Source: CAVQCJ01 sp963849365
GTDB taxonomy: Bacteria; Actinomycetota; Actinomycetes; Prado026
NCBI GenBank assembly: GCA_963849365.1
Contig: CAWKHA010000004.1
Coordinates: 1,302,001 to 1,366,000 of the forward strand
Direction: 5' to 3'
Length of the DNA: 64,000 nt
A program made the position numbers and the translations under genes. Positions 56,845 to 64,000 of the stretch are shown piece after piece. Numbering within the stretch: the first letter of the stretch is position 1; each line of letters starts with the position of its first letter. A model generated the notes under the pieces. It was not told the origin of the DNA, searched no databases, and was given only the letters and a program-made list of their open reading frames with translations.

Positions 56845-57774
56845 GTGATCCGTGAGGTGCTGCTGTCTGCGGCGCGCAGCGACCGCCTGCGCGCGGTCGC
56901 TGCCGGCGCCCCGGTCTCGCGCGGCCTGGTGCGCCGGTTCGTCGCGGGCGAGGGCACCGAAGACGCCGTGCGCGCTACCCGCGAGCTGGTCGGCGCGGGC
57001 CTGCTGGCCACCATCGACCATCTCGGCGAGGACACCACGGACGCGGCGCAGGCCGAGGCCACCAGGGCGGCGTACGTGACCCTGCTCGGCCGCCTCGCCG
57101 AGGAAGGCCTCTGCGCGGGCGCCGAGGTGAGCGTGAAACTGTCCGCGGTGGGCCAGGCCCTGCCCGGCGACGGCGAGAAGATCGCCCTCGAGCACGCGCG
57201 CCAGATCTGCGCGGCGGCGCAGACGGCCGGCACCACGGTCACCCTGGACATGGAGGACCACACCACCACCGACTCGACGCTGGAGACTCTGGCCGAGCTG
57301 CGCCGGGACTTCCCCTCCACCGGTGCGGTGCTGCAGTCCTACCTGTACCGCACCGAGACCGACTGCGCCGACCTCGCCCACGTGGGGTCGCGGGTGCGGC
57401 TGTGCAAAGGCGCCTACTCCGAGCCGCCCACGGTGGCGTACCAGGACAAGGCCGAGGTGGACCGCGCGTTCGTGCGCTGCCTGAAGGTCCTGATGGCCGG
57501 GCCCGGCTACCCGATGGTGGCCACCCACGACCCGCGGCTGGTCGAGATCGCCGGTGCGCTGGCCGTGCGGTACGAGCGGCCGAAGGGCTCCTACGAGTAC
57601 CAGATGCTCTATGGCGTGCGCACCGACGAGCAGGCGCGGCTGGCCGGCCAGGGGGAGCGGGTGCGGGTCTACCTGCCGTACGGCGACCAGTGGTGGGGCT
57701 ACCTGGTCCGCCGGCTCGCCGAGAAGCCCGCCAACCTCGCGCTGCTGCTGCGCGCGCTGACGTCCAACAGCTGA
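56845..57774 (+). CDS. Proline dehydrogenase (monofunctional)
   Basis: FAD enzyme that oxidises proline to pyrroline-5-carboxylate; 309 residues, the size of monofunctional ProDH (PruB in actinobacteria). Signature blocks: SVKLSAVGQAL, TLDMEDHTTTDSTLE, VLQSYLYRTETDC, RLCKGAYSEPPTVAYQDK and YEYQMLYGVRTDEQARLAGQGERVRVYLPYG with the C-terminal RRLAEKPAN. proC, 15 bp downstream, runs the opposite step of the same intermediate pool. Confidence 0.95.
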   Translation: MIREVLLSAARSDRLRAVAAGAPVSRGLVRRFVAGEGTEDAVRATRELVGAGLLATIDHLGEDTTDAAQAEATRAAYVTLLGRLAEEGLCAGAEVSVKLSAVGQALPGDGEKIALEHARQICAAAQTAGTTVTLDMEDHTTTDSTLETLAELRRDFPSTGAVLQSYLYRTETDCADLAHVGSRVRLCKGAYSEPPTVAYQDKAEVDRAFVRCLKVLMAGPGYPMVATHDPRLVEIAGALAVRYERPKGSYEYQMLYGVRTDEQARLAGQGERVRVYLPYGDQWWGYLVRRLAEKPANLALLLRALTSNS

Positions 57775-57789
57775 GAAGGGCGGGCCGCC

Positions 57790-58596
57790 ATGGGTCTGGT
57801 CGCAGTGCTCGGTGCCGGGGTGATGGGCGAGACGCTGCTGTCCGGGCTGCTGCGCTCGGGTCGGCAGGCCGGCGACCTGGTCGTGTCCGAGCGACGCCCC
57901 GAGCGGGCCAGGGAGCTGATGGACCGGTACGGCGTCGACGTCCTCGGCAACGTCGAGGTGGCCGCCAAGGCCGACACGCTGGTGCTCGTCGTGAAGCCGC
58001 AGGACATGGCGGCGCTGCTGGAGGAGATCGCCCCGCACGTACGTCCGGGGGCGCTGGTCGTCTCGCTCGCCGCCGGGATCACGACGTCCTTCATCGAGCA
58101 GCGGCTGGCCGCGGGCACCCCCGTGGTGCGCGTCATGCCGAACACGCCGGCGCTGGTCGACGAGGGCATGGCGGCGATCTCGCCCGGGTCGCACTGCGAC
58201 GAGGCGCACCTGGCCGAGGCGGAGGCGTTGCTGCGCTCTGTCGGCCACGTCGTTCGCGTCCCCGAGAAGCAGCAGGACGCGGTCACCGCCGTGAGCGGCT
58301 CCGGGCCGGCGTACATCTTCTTCGTCGTCGAGGCGATGATCGAGGCCGGCGTCCACCTCGGGCTGCCGCGCGCGACCGCGAACGAGCTGGTGATCCAGAC
58401 GACCGTCGGGGCGGCGAAGATGCTGCGCGAGACCGGGGAGCACCCGATGGTGCTGCGCGAGAACGTCACCTCGCCGGCCGGGACGACCGCGGCCGCCGTG
58501 CGCCAGCTCGAGGACCACAAGGTCCGCGCCGCGTTCCTGACCGCGCTGGAGGCGGCCCGGGACCGCTCCCGGGCGCTGGCCTCCGGCCAGGACTGA
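57790..58596 (+). CDS. proC: Pyrroline-5-carboxylate reductase
   Basis: Last step of proline synthesis. The 268-residue product has the NAD(P)-binding LGAGVMGETLLSGLL (7-21), VLVVKPQDM, RVMPNTPALVDEGM, and the catalytic AVSGSGPAYIFFVVEAM with the C-terminal VTSPAGTTAAAVRQLE. ATG with AAGGGCGGG upstream. Together with the adjacent ProDH it could cycle proline/P5C, though the two are normally used under different conditions. Confidence 0.96.
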   Translation: MGLVAVLGAGVMGETLLSGLLRSGRQAGDLVVSERRPERARELMDRYGVDVLGNVEVAAKADTLVLVVKPQDMAALLEEIAPHVRPGALVVSLAAGITTSFIEQRLAAGTPVVRVMPNTPALVDEGMAAISPGSHCDEAHLAEAEALLRSVGHVVRVPEKQQDAVTAVSGSGPAYIFFVVEAMIEAGVHLGLPRATANELVIQTTVGAAKMLRETGEHPMVLRENVTSPAGTTAAAVRQLEDHKVRAAFLTALEAARDRSRALASGQD

Positions 58597-58603
58597 CCCG
58601 GCG

Positions 58604-59812
58604 GTGCCGTCGCCGGTGCCGGGGCCGCCCACCTTCGTCTGGGACGAGCGCCTGGCCGCGTACGACTTCGGGCCCGGCCACCCGCTGGCGCCGGTCCGCG
58701 TCGAGCTGGCGGTCCGGCTGGCCCGCGACCTCGGTCTGCTCGACCCGGGCGTCGTGCGCGAGGTACCGGCACCCACCGCGACCGAGGCCGAGCTGTGCCT
58801 GGTGCACGACCTGGAGTACGTCGACGTGGTGCGCCGGCTGGCGGCCGACCCCCGGCCGGGAGCGTCGGACCTCGCGCACGGCCTCGGCACGCCGGACGAC
58901 CCGGTCTTCCCCGGCATGCACGAGGCGTCCGCCCACGTGGTCGGCGCGTCCCTGGCCGCGGTCCGCGCGGTGTGGTCGGGGGAGTCCGAGCACGCGGTCA
59001 ACCTGGCCGGCGGCCTGCACCATGCGATGCGCCGCTCGGCCTCCGGCTTCTGCATCTACAACGACGCGGCGGCGGCCGTGCAGTGGGCCCTGGACGCGGG
59101 CGCCGAGCGCGTCGCCTACCTGGACATCGACGTGCACCACGGCGACGGGGTCGAGCGGGCCTTCTGGGACGACCCGCGGGTGCTGACCGTCTCGTTGCAC
59201 GAGTCGCCCCGCACGCTCTTCCCCGGGACCGGCTTCCCCACCGACGTGGGCGGCATCGCGGCGGAGGGGTTCGCGGTGAACGTCGCGCTGCCGGCGGGCA
59301 CCGGGGACGACGGCTGGCTGCGCGCGTTCGACGCCGTGGTCCCCCCGCTCCTGCACGTCTTCCGGCCTTCGCTGCTGGTCACCCAGCACGGCTGCGACAG
59401 CCACTTCCTCGACCCGCTCGCGCACCTGGCGCTCACGGTGGACGGGCAGCGCGCGTCGTACGCCGCCCTGCACACCCTCGCCCACGAGCACGCCGACGGC
59501 CGGTGGGTGGCGCTGGGCGGCGGCGGGTACGAGCACGTCGAAGTGGTCCCCCGCGCCTGGGCACACCTGGTCGGTGAGATCGTGCACCGTCCGGTCGCGC
59601 CGGAGACCGAGGTGCCGGAGAGCTGGCGGGCGTACGTGCTGTCGCGGCTGGGCCGTGCCGGTCCGGGGCGGATGACCGACGGAAGGACGCCGGTCCTGCG
59701 CCGCTGGTCGGCCGGGTTCGACCCGGACGAGGACCTGCTGGACCGAACCGTCGACGCCACCCGGCGAGCCGTCTTCCCCCTGCACGGGCTGGACCCCGCA
59801 CGCGACCTGTGA
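58604..59812 (+). CDS. acuC: AcuC-like deacetylase
   Basis: Class I histone-deacetylase-fold enzyme, probably a protein or acetoin-utilisation-type deacetylase. The 402-residue product has NLAGGLHHAMRRSASGFCIYNDAAAA (catalytic His pair), the zinc ligands in YLDIDVHHGDGVERAF (Asp, His), HESPRTLFPGTG and QHGCDSHFLDPLAHLALT (Asp). GGGGYEHVEV is the loop with the transition-state Tyr. AcuC in Bacillus deactivates or activates acetyl-CoA synthetase; here the partner is unknown. GTG start 8 bp after proC. Confidence 0.92.
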   Translation: MPSPVPGPPTFVWDERLAAYDFGPGHPLAPVRVELAVRLARDLGLLDPGVVREVPAPTATEAELCLVHDLEYVDVVRRLAADPRPGASDLAHGLGTPDDPVFPGMHEASAHVVGASLAAVRAVWSGESEHAVNLAGGLHHAMRRSASGFCIYNDAAAAVQWALDAGAERVAYLDIDVHHGDGVERAFWDDPRVLTVSLHESPRTLFPGTGFPTDVGGIAAEGFAVNVALPAGTGDDGWLRAFDAVVPPLLHVFRPSLLVTQHGCDSHFLDPLAHLALTVDGQRASYAALHTLAHEHADGRWVALGGGGYEHVEVVPRAWAHLVGEIVHRPVAPETEVPESWRAYVLSRLGRAGPGRMTDGRTPVLRRWSAGFDPDEDLLDRTVDATRRAVFPLHGLDPARDL

Positions 59813-59911
59813 CCGCGCGGCTGCGCACGGTGGCAGCCCGGCCGGGCCGCTCGCAGGACAGGGGTGAAGGAGAAGTTTGGGATCGGAATGCACGACAGGC
59901 CCACGCGTCAC

Positions 59912-59917
59912 TACTAT
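59912..59917 (+). promoter_or_regulatory. -10 box for the BdtA/BldC-like regulator gene
   Basis: TACTAT (TANNNT) would start transcription near 59924, about 70 nt before the ATG at 59993. Confidence 0.35.
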
Positions 59918-59992
59918 CGGGCGCCACAGCGCGTGATGCCGCACCGGATGGGAAGCCTGGTGCCACGGCGCGGCGAAGGTTCGGGTGTCGTC

Positions 59993-60199
59993 ATGGTTCA
60001 AGGCCAAGAGCGTCCTCTGGCAGAGGTCCGGTTCCTGACCGTGGCCGAGGTGGCGACGATCATGCGGGTCTCCAAGATGACGGTCTACCGCCTGGTGCAC
60101 GCGGGCGACCTGCCCGCGGTACGGGTGGGTCGGTCTTTCCGGGTGCCCGAGCAGGCGGTGCACGACTACCTCGAGGGCTCGTTCGTCGAGACGGCCTGA
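59993..60199 (+). CDS. BdtA-like excisionase-family DNA-binding protein
   Basis: The 68-residue product is a MerR-like/excisionase winged-helix protein: FLTVAEVATIMRVSKMTVYRLVHAGDLPAVRVGRSFRVPEQAVHDYL. It closely resembles, from memory, the small BdtA/BldC-group regulators conserved in Streptomyces, mycobacteria and others, positioned upstream of bS22. DNA target unknown. The ATG at 59993 matches family length; the open frame extends upstream to 59864 without homology. SD is weak. Confidence 0.85.
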   Translation: MVQGQERPLAEVRFLTVAEVATIMRVSKMTVYRLVHAGDLPAVRVGRSFRVPEQAVHDYLEGSFVETA

Positions 60200-60301
60200 T
60201 CGTTCCGGACGACCCCGCCGCCTGGCTGGCCGGACCCGGCCGTCGACGGCCCCCCGGTCCGATCTGTTGCTCGGGCGGTACGGATGCGAGGGGCTGGCGG
60301 G

Positions 60302-60307
60302 TAGGCT
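60302..60307 (+). promoter_or_regulatory. -10 box for the bS22 gene
   Basis: TAGGCT (TANNNT) lies 52 nt before the bS22 GTG, giving a short leader that contains the Shine-Dalgarno GAAGGG. Confidence 0.35.
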
Positions 60308-60358
60308 GCTCGGGCCCGGCCCGCCGCCGGCATCGCGCCACCAGACGAAGGGCACCTC

Positions 60359-60457
60359 GTGGGTTCCGTCATCAAGAAGCGCCGCAAGCGCATGGCGAAG
60401 AAGAAGCACCGCAAGCTGCTCAAGAAGACGCGCGTCCAGCGCCGCAACAAGAAGTAG
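60359..60457 (+). CDS. Small ribosomal subunit protein bS22 (AURKAIP1/COX24 domain)
   Basis: A 32-residue, extremely basic protein: MGSVIKKRRKRMAKKK followed by HRKLLKKTRVQRRNKK. This matches the short actinobacterial 30S protein seen in mycobacterial ribosome structures and called bS22, related to the AURKAIP1/COX24 domain. GTG start with GAAGGG seven nt upstream. It is the only CDS here too short for routine ORF calling. It sits between the BdtA-like regulator and the epimerase as in other actinobacteria. Confidence 0.93.
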   Translation: MGSVIKKRRKRMAKKKHRKLLKKTRVQRRNKK

Positions 60458-60464
60458 CCGGCTC

Positions 60465-61505
60465 GTGGGCCGGGTCGTGCTCGTCACCGGCGTCGCCCGT
60501 CATCTCGGCGGGCGGCTGGCCCTGATGCTGCAGGACGATCCGGCGGTCGAGCGCGTCGTGGGTGTCGACGTCGTCCCGCCGGCGACCGACCTGGGGCGTA
60601 CCGAGTTCGTGCGCGCAGACATCCGCAACCCCGTCATCTCCAAGGTCATCGCCAGCGCAGCGGTCGACACCGTGGTGCATATGAGCGTGCTCGCCCAGCC
60701 GGGCAGCGCCGGCGGCCGGACGGTGATGAAGGAAGTCAACGTCATCGGCACGATGCAGCTGCTGGCCGCCTGCCAGAAGGCCCGCTCGGTGACCAAGCTG
60801 GTGCTGAAGTCGTCCACGACGGTGTACGGGGCCTCGCCCAAGGATCCGGCCCTGTTCACCGAGGAGATGGAGCCGATCTCGCTGCCCCGGTCCGGGTTCG
60901 CGAAGGACTCGGTCGAGGTCGAGGGCTACGTGCGCGGGTTCGCCCGCCGCCGCCCCGACGCCCACGTGACCGTCCTGCGGTTCGCCAACTTCCTGGGCCC
61001 GGGGATGTCCACGCCGATGTCGGCGTACTTCGAGCTGCCCGTGGTGCCCACCGTGCTGGGGTTCGACCCCCGCATGCAGTTCTGCCACGAGGACGACGGG
61101 CTGGAGGCGCTGCGACGCGCCACGGTCGAGGACCACCCGGGCACGTACAACGTCGCCGGCGACGGCGTGATCCTGCTGTCGCAGGCGGTGCGCCGGGCGG
61201 GCAAGCCGATCCTGCGCCTGCCGGCGCCGCTGGTCTCCTCCGTCGGCGGCCTGGTGCGGCGGGCGCGGCTGGTCGACTTCTCCCCGGAGCAGCTGCGGTT
61301 CCTCACCTACGGCCGGGGCGTGGACACGACCCGGATGCGCGAGCGGCTGGGCTTCTCCCCGACGTTCACCACGGTGGGCACGTTCGACGACTTCGCCCAC
61401 CACCGGCTGGACGCGCTGCTGCCTGCGCAGAGCGTGGAGAAGGTCGAGCGGGCACTCGCCGGGGTGCTGGGTGTCGGGGCCGGCAGGGAGCGGACCGATG
61501 GCTGA
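60465..61505 (+). CDS. NAD-dependent epimerase/dehydratase-family protein (extended SDR)
   Basis: The 346-residue product has an N-terminal Rossmann motif VVLVTGVARHLGGRLA, VVGVDVVPP, DTVVHMSVL, and SSTTVYGASP. Where extended SDRs have Tyr-x3-Lys I read RSGFAKDSVEVEGYV, so the catalytic Tyr is absent; it may bind nucleotide without sugar epimerisation. Long homologues lie next to the bS22 and acyltransferase genes in actinobacteria (as recalled). Starts 7 bp after bS22 and overlaps the acyltransferase by 8 bp. Confidence 0.8.
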   Translation: MGRVVLVTGVARHLGGRLALMLQDDPAVERVVGVDVVPPATDLGRTEFVRADIRNPVISKVIASAAVDTVVHMSVLAQPGSAGGRTVMKEVNVIGTMQLLAACQKARSVTKLVLKSSTTVYGASPKDPALFTEEMEPISLPRSGFAKDSVEVEGYVRGFARRRPDAHVTVLRFANFLGPGMSTPMSAYFELPVVPTVLGFDPRMQFCHEDDGLEALRRATVEDHPGTYNVAGDGVILLSQAVRRAGKPILRLPAPLVSSVGGLVRRARLVDFSPEQLRFLTYGRGVDTTRMRERLGFSPTFTTVGTFDDFAHHRLDALLPAQSVEKVERALAGVLGVGAGRERTDG

Positions 61506-62517
61506 CCCCGAGGGCGCCAAGGTCATCCCCATCGGCGGCGCCGAGGGCGTCAAGCCGCGGGCGGGCAAGACGGCGCGCAAGCGCCCCGCCCGAGCGGAGC
61601 AGGTCCCCGACGGACCGGACACCGAGGCGACCGCCCCGCCCGAGGATGCCGACGCGTCCACCGACGAGCAGCTCCCCGACGACTGGGACCGGAAGGTCGC
61701 CGAGGCGCTGGCCTTCCTGCGACGGCGGATCACCGGCGACTACCACGTCGACGACTTCGGGTTCGACCCCGAGCTGTCCGACAAGGTGCTGCTGGCGGCA
61801 CTGCGACCGCTGTACCGGCGCTGGTTCCGGGTGGAGACCCGCGGGATCGACAACGTGCCGACCACCGGCGGCGCCCTGGTGGTCGCCAACCACTCCGGAA
61901 CGATCGCCATCGACTCGCTCATGACCCAGCTCGCCCTGCTGGACGAGCACCCGGCCCGGCGGCCGCTGCGGCTGCTCGGTGCGAACCTCGTGTTCTCGAC
62001 CCCGGTGGTGTCCGAGTTCGCGCGCAAGACCGGCTCGACGCTGGCATGCAACGCCGATGCCGAGCGGCTGCTGCGCGCCGGGGAGGTGGTCGGGGTCTTC
62101 CCGGAGGGGTTCAAGGGGGTCGGCAAGCCGTACACCGAGCGGTACAAGCTGCAGCGGTTCGGCCGCGGCGGCTTCGTGTCGGCGGCGCTGCGGACCCAGG
62201 TGCCGATCATCCCGGTGTCGATCGTGGGCGCCGAGGAGATCTACCCGATCATCGGCAACGTCGGCCTGCTGGCCCGGCTGCTGGGGCTCCCGTACTTCCC
62301 GTTGACGCCGACGTTCCCGTGGCTGGGTCCGCTAGGCGCCGTCCCGCTGCCCAGCAAGTGGATCATCGAGTTCGGGGACCCGATCCGCACCGACGACCAG
62401 GCGACGGGGGCGGCCGACGACCCGATGCTGGTCTTCAACCTCACCGACCAGGTGCGGGAGACCATCCAGCACACCCTCTACCAGCTGCTCATGCAGCGCC
62501 GCAGCGTCTTCTTCTGA
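61498..62517 (+). CDS. 1-acyl-sn-glycerol-3-phosphate acyltransferase-like protein (PlsC superfamily)
   Basis: The 339-residue product has a polar, charged N-terminal extension (about 1-75), then the acyltransferase blocks VVANHSGTIAID (catalytic His; HX6D spacing), LGANLVFSTPVVSEFARKTGS, VVGVFPEGFKGVGKPY (FPEG), VPIIPVSIVGAEEIYP and a hydrophobic GNVGLLARLLGLPYFPL segment. Probably a membrane-associated lysophospholipid acyltransferase; acceptor unknown. The first ATG overlaps the epimerase gene by 8 bp, so the two are co-translated. Confidence 0.85.
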   Translation: MADPEGAKVIPIGGAEGVKPRAGKTARKRPARAEQVPDGPDTEATAPPEDADASTDEQLPDDWDRKVAEALAFLRRRITGDYHVDDFGFDPELSDKVLLAALRPLYRRWFRVETRGIDNVPTTGGALVVANHSGTIAIDSLMTQLALLDEHPARRPLRLLGANLVFSTPVVSEFARKTGSTLACNADAERLLRAGEVVGVFPEGFKGVGKPYTERYKLQRFGRGGFVSAALRTQVPIIPVSIVGAEEIYPIIGNVGLLARLLGLPYFPLTPTFPWLGPLGAVPLPSKWIIEFGDPIRTDDQATGAADDPMLVFNLTDQVRETIQHTLYQLLMQRRSVFF

Positions 62518-62579
62518 CCGCGGGCGTTCTTCCTTCCCGGCTCTCTTGCGACCGCGGCACGGGGGCCGGCCGGCCGGGA

Positions 62580-63452
62580 TCAGCGGGCGCGGCGGCGACG
62601 CTCGAGCGCGACGGCGATCGCGGCGAGCCCGGCCGCCGTCGCCACCCCACCGACCACGGGGACGCCGATGATCGCGGCCTTGCGCCCCGTCCGGTAGTCC
62701 TGGATCCGCCACCCGAGGTCGCGGGCGTGCCTGCGCAGCTTCGCGTCCGGGTTCACCGCGCACGGGTCGCCGACCAGCGACAGCATCGGGATGTCGTTGG
62801 CCGAGTCCGAGTACGCCGCGCACCGGCTCAGGTCCAGCCCCTCACGCTCGGCGAGGGCGCGGACCGCCTCGGCCTTGGCCGGTCCGTGCAGCGGTGTCCC
62901 GACCAGGCGCCCGGTGTAGACGCCGTTCTCGATCTCGGACACGGTGCCCAGCGCGCCGGTGAGCCCGAGCCGCTTGGCGATGATCGTCGCCAGCTCGACC
63001 GGGGCTGCGGAGACCAGCCAGACCCGCTGGCCGGCGTCCAGGTGGGCGCGCGCCTGCGCCAGCGTGCCCGGGTAGATCTTGGCCGCGATGCTCTCGTCGA
63101 AGATCTCGCGTCCCATCGTGACGACCTCGCTGACCGCGTGTCCGCGCACGAACGACAGCGCGGCCTCGGTGGCGTCGGCCATGTCGCCGGCGTGCTCGGA
63201 GCCGGACATCCGGAAACGCACCTGGTCGCCGAAGAACCCGACGACGTCGCGGGTCGTGAAGAACTTGCGGCGGGCCAGCCCCATCGCCAGGTAGAAGATC
63301 GAGGCCCCGCGCACGACGGTGTTGTCGATGTCGAAGAAGGCGGCCGCCATCGGGTCCGGTGGGGCCGTCAGCGCGGCCTCGACTTCGGCCACCGCCGCGG
63401 CGGCGCGACCCGCAAGTCGCGCGGGCGCGACGCCCGTGCGCTCGTCCGTCAC
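62580..63452 (-). CDS. HAD-IB family phosphatase (SerB-like) with a C-terminal membrane segment
   Basis: The 290-residue product has motif I AAFFDIDNTVV (DxD nucleophile), motif II VWLVSAAP, motif III Lys and motif IV CAAYSDSANDIPML, the IB subclass containing SerB and its paralogues. A hydrophobic C-terminal segment (VPVVGGVATAAGLAAIAVALE) may anchor it in the membrane. Substrate unknown; neighbour acyltransferase suggests a phospholipid-related phosphate. GTG start fixed by a TACGCT box eight nt upstream; ATG 63352 at MAAAFFDIDN is an alternative. Confidence 0.85.
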   Translation of the reverse strand: MTDERTGVAPARLAGRAAAAVAEVEAALTAPPDPMAAAFFDIDNTVVRGASIFYLAMGLARRKFFTTRDVVGFFGDQVRFRMSGSEHAGDMADATEAALSFVRGHAVSEVVTMGREIFDESIAAKIYPGTLAQARAHLDAGQRVWLVSAAPVELATIIAKRLGLTGALGTVSEIENGVYTGRLVGTPLHGPAKAEAVRALAEREGLDLSRCAAYSDSANDIPMLSLVGDPCAVNPDAKLRRHARDLGWRIQDYRTGRKAAIIGVPVVGGVATAAGLAAIAVALERRRRAR

Positions 63453-63460
63453 GAGCCAAG

Positions 63461-63466
63461 AGCGTA
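63461..63466 (-). promoter_or_regulatory. -10 box of a leaderless promoter for the HAD gene
   Basis: On the minus strand TACGCT ends 8 nt before the GTG at 63452. The 29-bp divergent gap also starts the acyl-CoA synthetase on the plus strand, with a TATGGG sequence at 63465-63470. Confidence 0.45.
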
Positions 63467-63481
63467 TGGGAGACTCCGGCG

Positions 63482-64000
63482 GTGAGCGCCAACCTGGCCG
63501 ATCTGGTACGGGAAGCGGCCGCTGAGCGCGGTGAGCACGTCGCGCTGGTGGCCGGCGGCCGCTCGCTGACCTGGCACCAGGTGGACGTCGCCGTCGACAC
63601 CGCGGCGGCCGGGCTGCAGGCGCTCGGGCTGTCGCCCGGCGACCGCGTCGCGCTCGTGCTCGGCAACGTGCCGGAGTTCGTGTTCGCGTACTTCGGCGCG
63701 CTGCGCGCCGGGCTCGTCGCCGTGCCCGCGAACACCGGCTCGACCGCGACCGAGCTGGCCTGGCTGGTCGCCGACAGCGGCTCCGGCGCCGTCGTGTTCG
63801 ACCGGGTGGGCGCGGCCGCTGCGCGCGAGCTGCCCGACCCGGAGGGCCGCCGCCTGGTCCGGGTCGTGGTGGGGGCGCCGGCGCCCGGCGAGGTCGCGTT
63901 CGGGTCGTTCTCCGGGACGCCGCGCGGGCACGAGACGGACCCGGAGGACCTGGCCCTGCTGCTGTACACGTCGGGGACGAGCGGGCGGCCCAAGGGGGCC
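63482..64000 (+). CDS. AMP-dependent acyl-CoA synthetase/ligase, 3' end beyond the window
   Basis: The first 173 codons are present. They form the N-terminal part of an ANL-superfamily enzyme: LTWHQVDVAVDTAAAGLQALGLSPGDRVAL, FAYFGALRAGLVAVPANTGSTATEL, and the ATP-binding P-loop YTSGTSGRPKG at the window end. It activates a carboxylic acid as an acyl-AMP, usually then to CoA; substrate cannot be predicted. GTG start; the C-terminal adenylation and hinge motifs lie outside the window. Confidence 0.9.
   Translation, partial: MSANLADLVREAAAERGEHVALVAGGRSLTWHQVDVAVDTAAAGLQALGLSPGDRVALVLGNVPEFVFAYFGALRAGLVAVPANTGSTATELAWLVADSGSGAVVFDRVGAAAARELPDPEGRRLVRVVVGAPAPGEVAFGSFSGTPRGHETDPEDLALLLYTSGTSGRPKGA

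Noticed and set aside
62518..62579. Terminator between the acyltransferase and HAD genes
   Set aside because: The 62-bp convergent gap has G/C runs but no convincing stem.
1..64000. tRNA and rRNA genes
   Set aside because: No cloverleaf-like segments, T-loop consensus or rRNA sequence noticed in the intergenic gaps.

Overview
The window is a chromosomal segment of a very GC-rich actinobacterium (Actinomycetota). Four things point there: strong G/C bias at third codon positions, many GTG starts, TANNNT-type -10 boxes placed 6-8 nt before start codons, and lineage markers (Lsr2, ClpC, DUF3180, a BdtA/BldC-like excisionase-fold regulator, the tiny ribosomal protein bS22). The gene order ppa-dacB-metalloprotease-tilS-hpt-ftsH-folE-folP-folB-folK ... 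nuoD ... panC-nadB-nadC-coaX-lysS-lsr2-clpC ... disA-radA matches, as far as I recall, the conserved block of Streptomyces and relatives. I cannot name the genus.

Layout: (1) 1-3549, minus strand, glgX/treX and the start of treY, i.e. trehalose from glycogen; then a long leader region with repeats. (2) 4041-18745, cell wall (NlpC/P60, DacB), Ppa, tRNA lysidine (TilS), purine salvage (Hpt), FtsH, a complete folate set (folE, folP, folB, folK), a lysyl-PG-synthase-like membrane protein and a sulfotransferase-like protein. (3) 18774-22579, a glycine-betaine/osmolyte ABC transporter (ATPase divergent from two permeases and a lipoprotein). (4) 22576-31911, accessory section: DUF1684, a membrane protein, an orphan NuoD paralogue, an APC permease, a P450, an MFS/MarR pair and a MidA/NDUFAF7-like methyltransferase. 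(5) 32082-43924, pantothenate/NAD operon (DUF2520-panC-nadB-nadC-coaX), a methyltransferase, lysS, argA-type acetyltransferase, lsr2, clpC. (6) 43959-53293, mutY, a small anchored protein, a cheB-cheR-cheW trio without cheA, disA and radA, a Cys-rich unknown protein, ppx. (7) 53303-64000, a TIM-barrel isomerase, an orphan AbiEi/DUF559-like gene flanked by two similar inverted repeats, an ABC-2 exporter, proline catabolism/synthesis (prodh, proC), acuC, the BdtA-like regulator, bS22, an epimerase, an acyltransferase, a HAD phosphatase and the start of an acyl-CoA synthetase.

Genes inside operons are very tightly coupled: about sixteen junctions overlap by 4 bp (GTGA or ATGA). At least sixteen operon-leading genes look leaderless, with a TANNNT box 6-8 nt before the start; this decided several start codons here. 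Seven long, mostly perfect intergenic inverted repeats (arms 11-27 bp) sit at operon ends or flank genes. Two share identical outer arms with different but still paired inner arms, and two others bracket the AbiEi-like gene.

Most worth following: the orphan NuoD that carries the HRG arginine (the NDUFAF7 methylation site in human NDUFS2) and lies near a MidA/NDUFAF7 homologue; the inverted-repeat-flanked AbiEi-like cassette; a CheB with a degenerate receiver domain; and a hairpin sitting between the Shine-Dalgarno and the start codon of ftsH.
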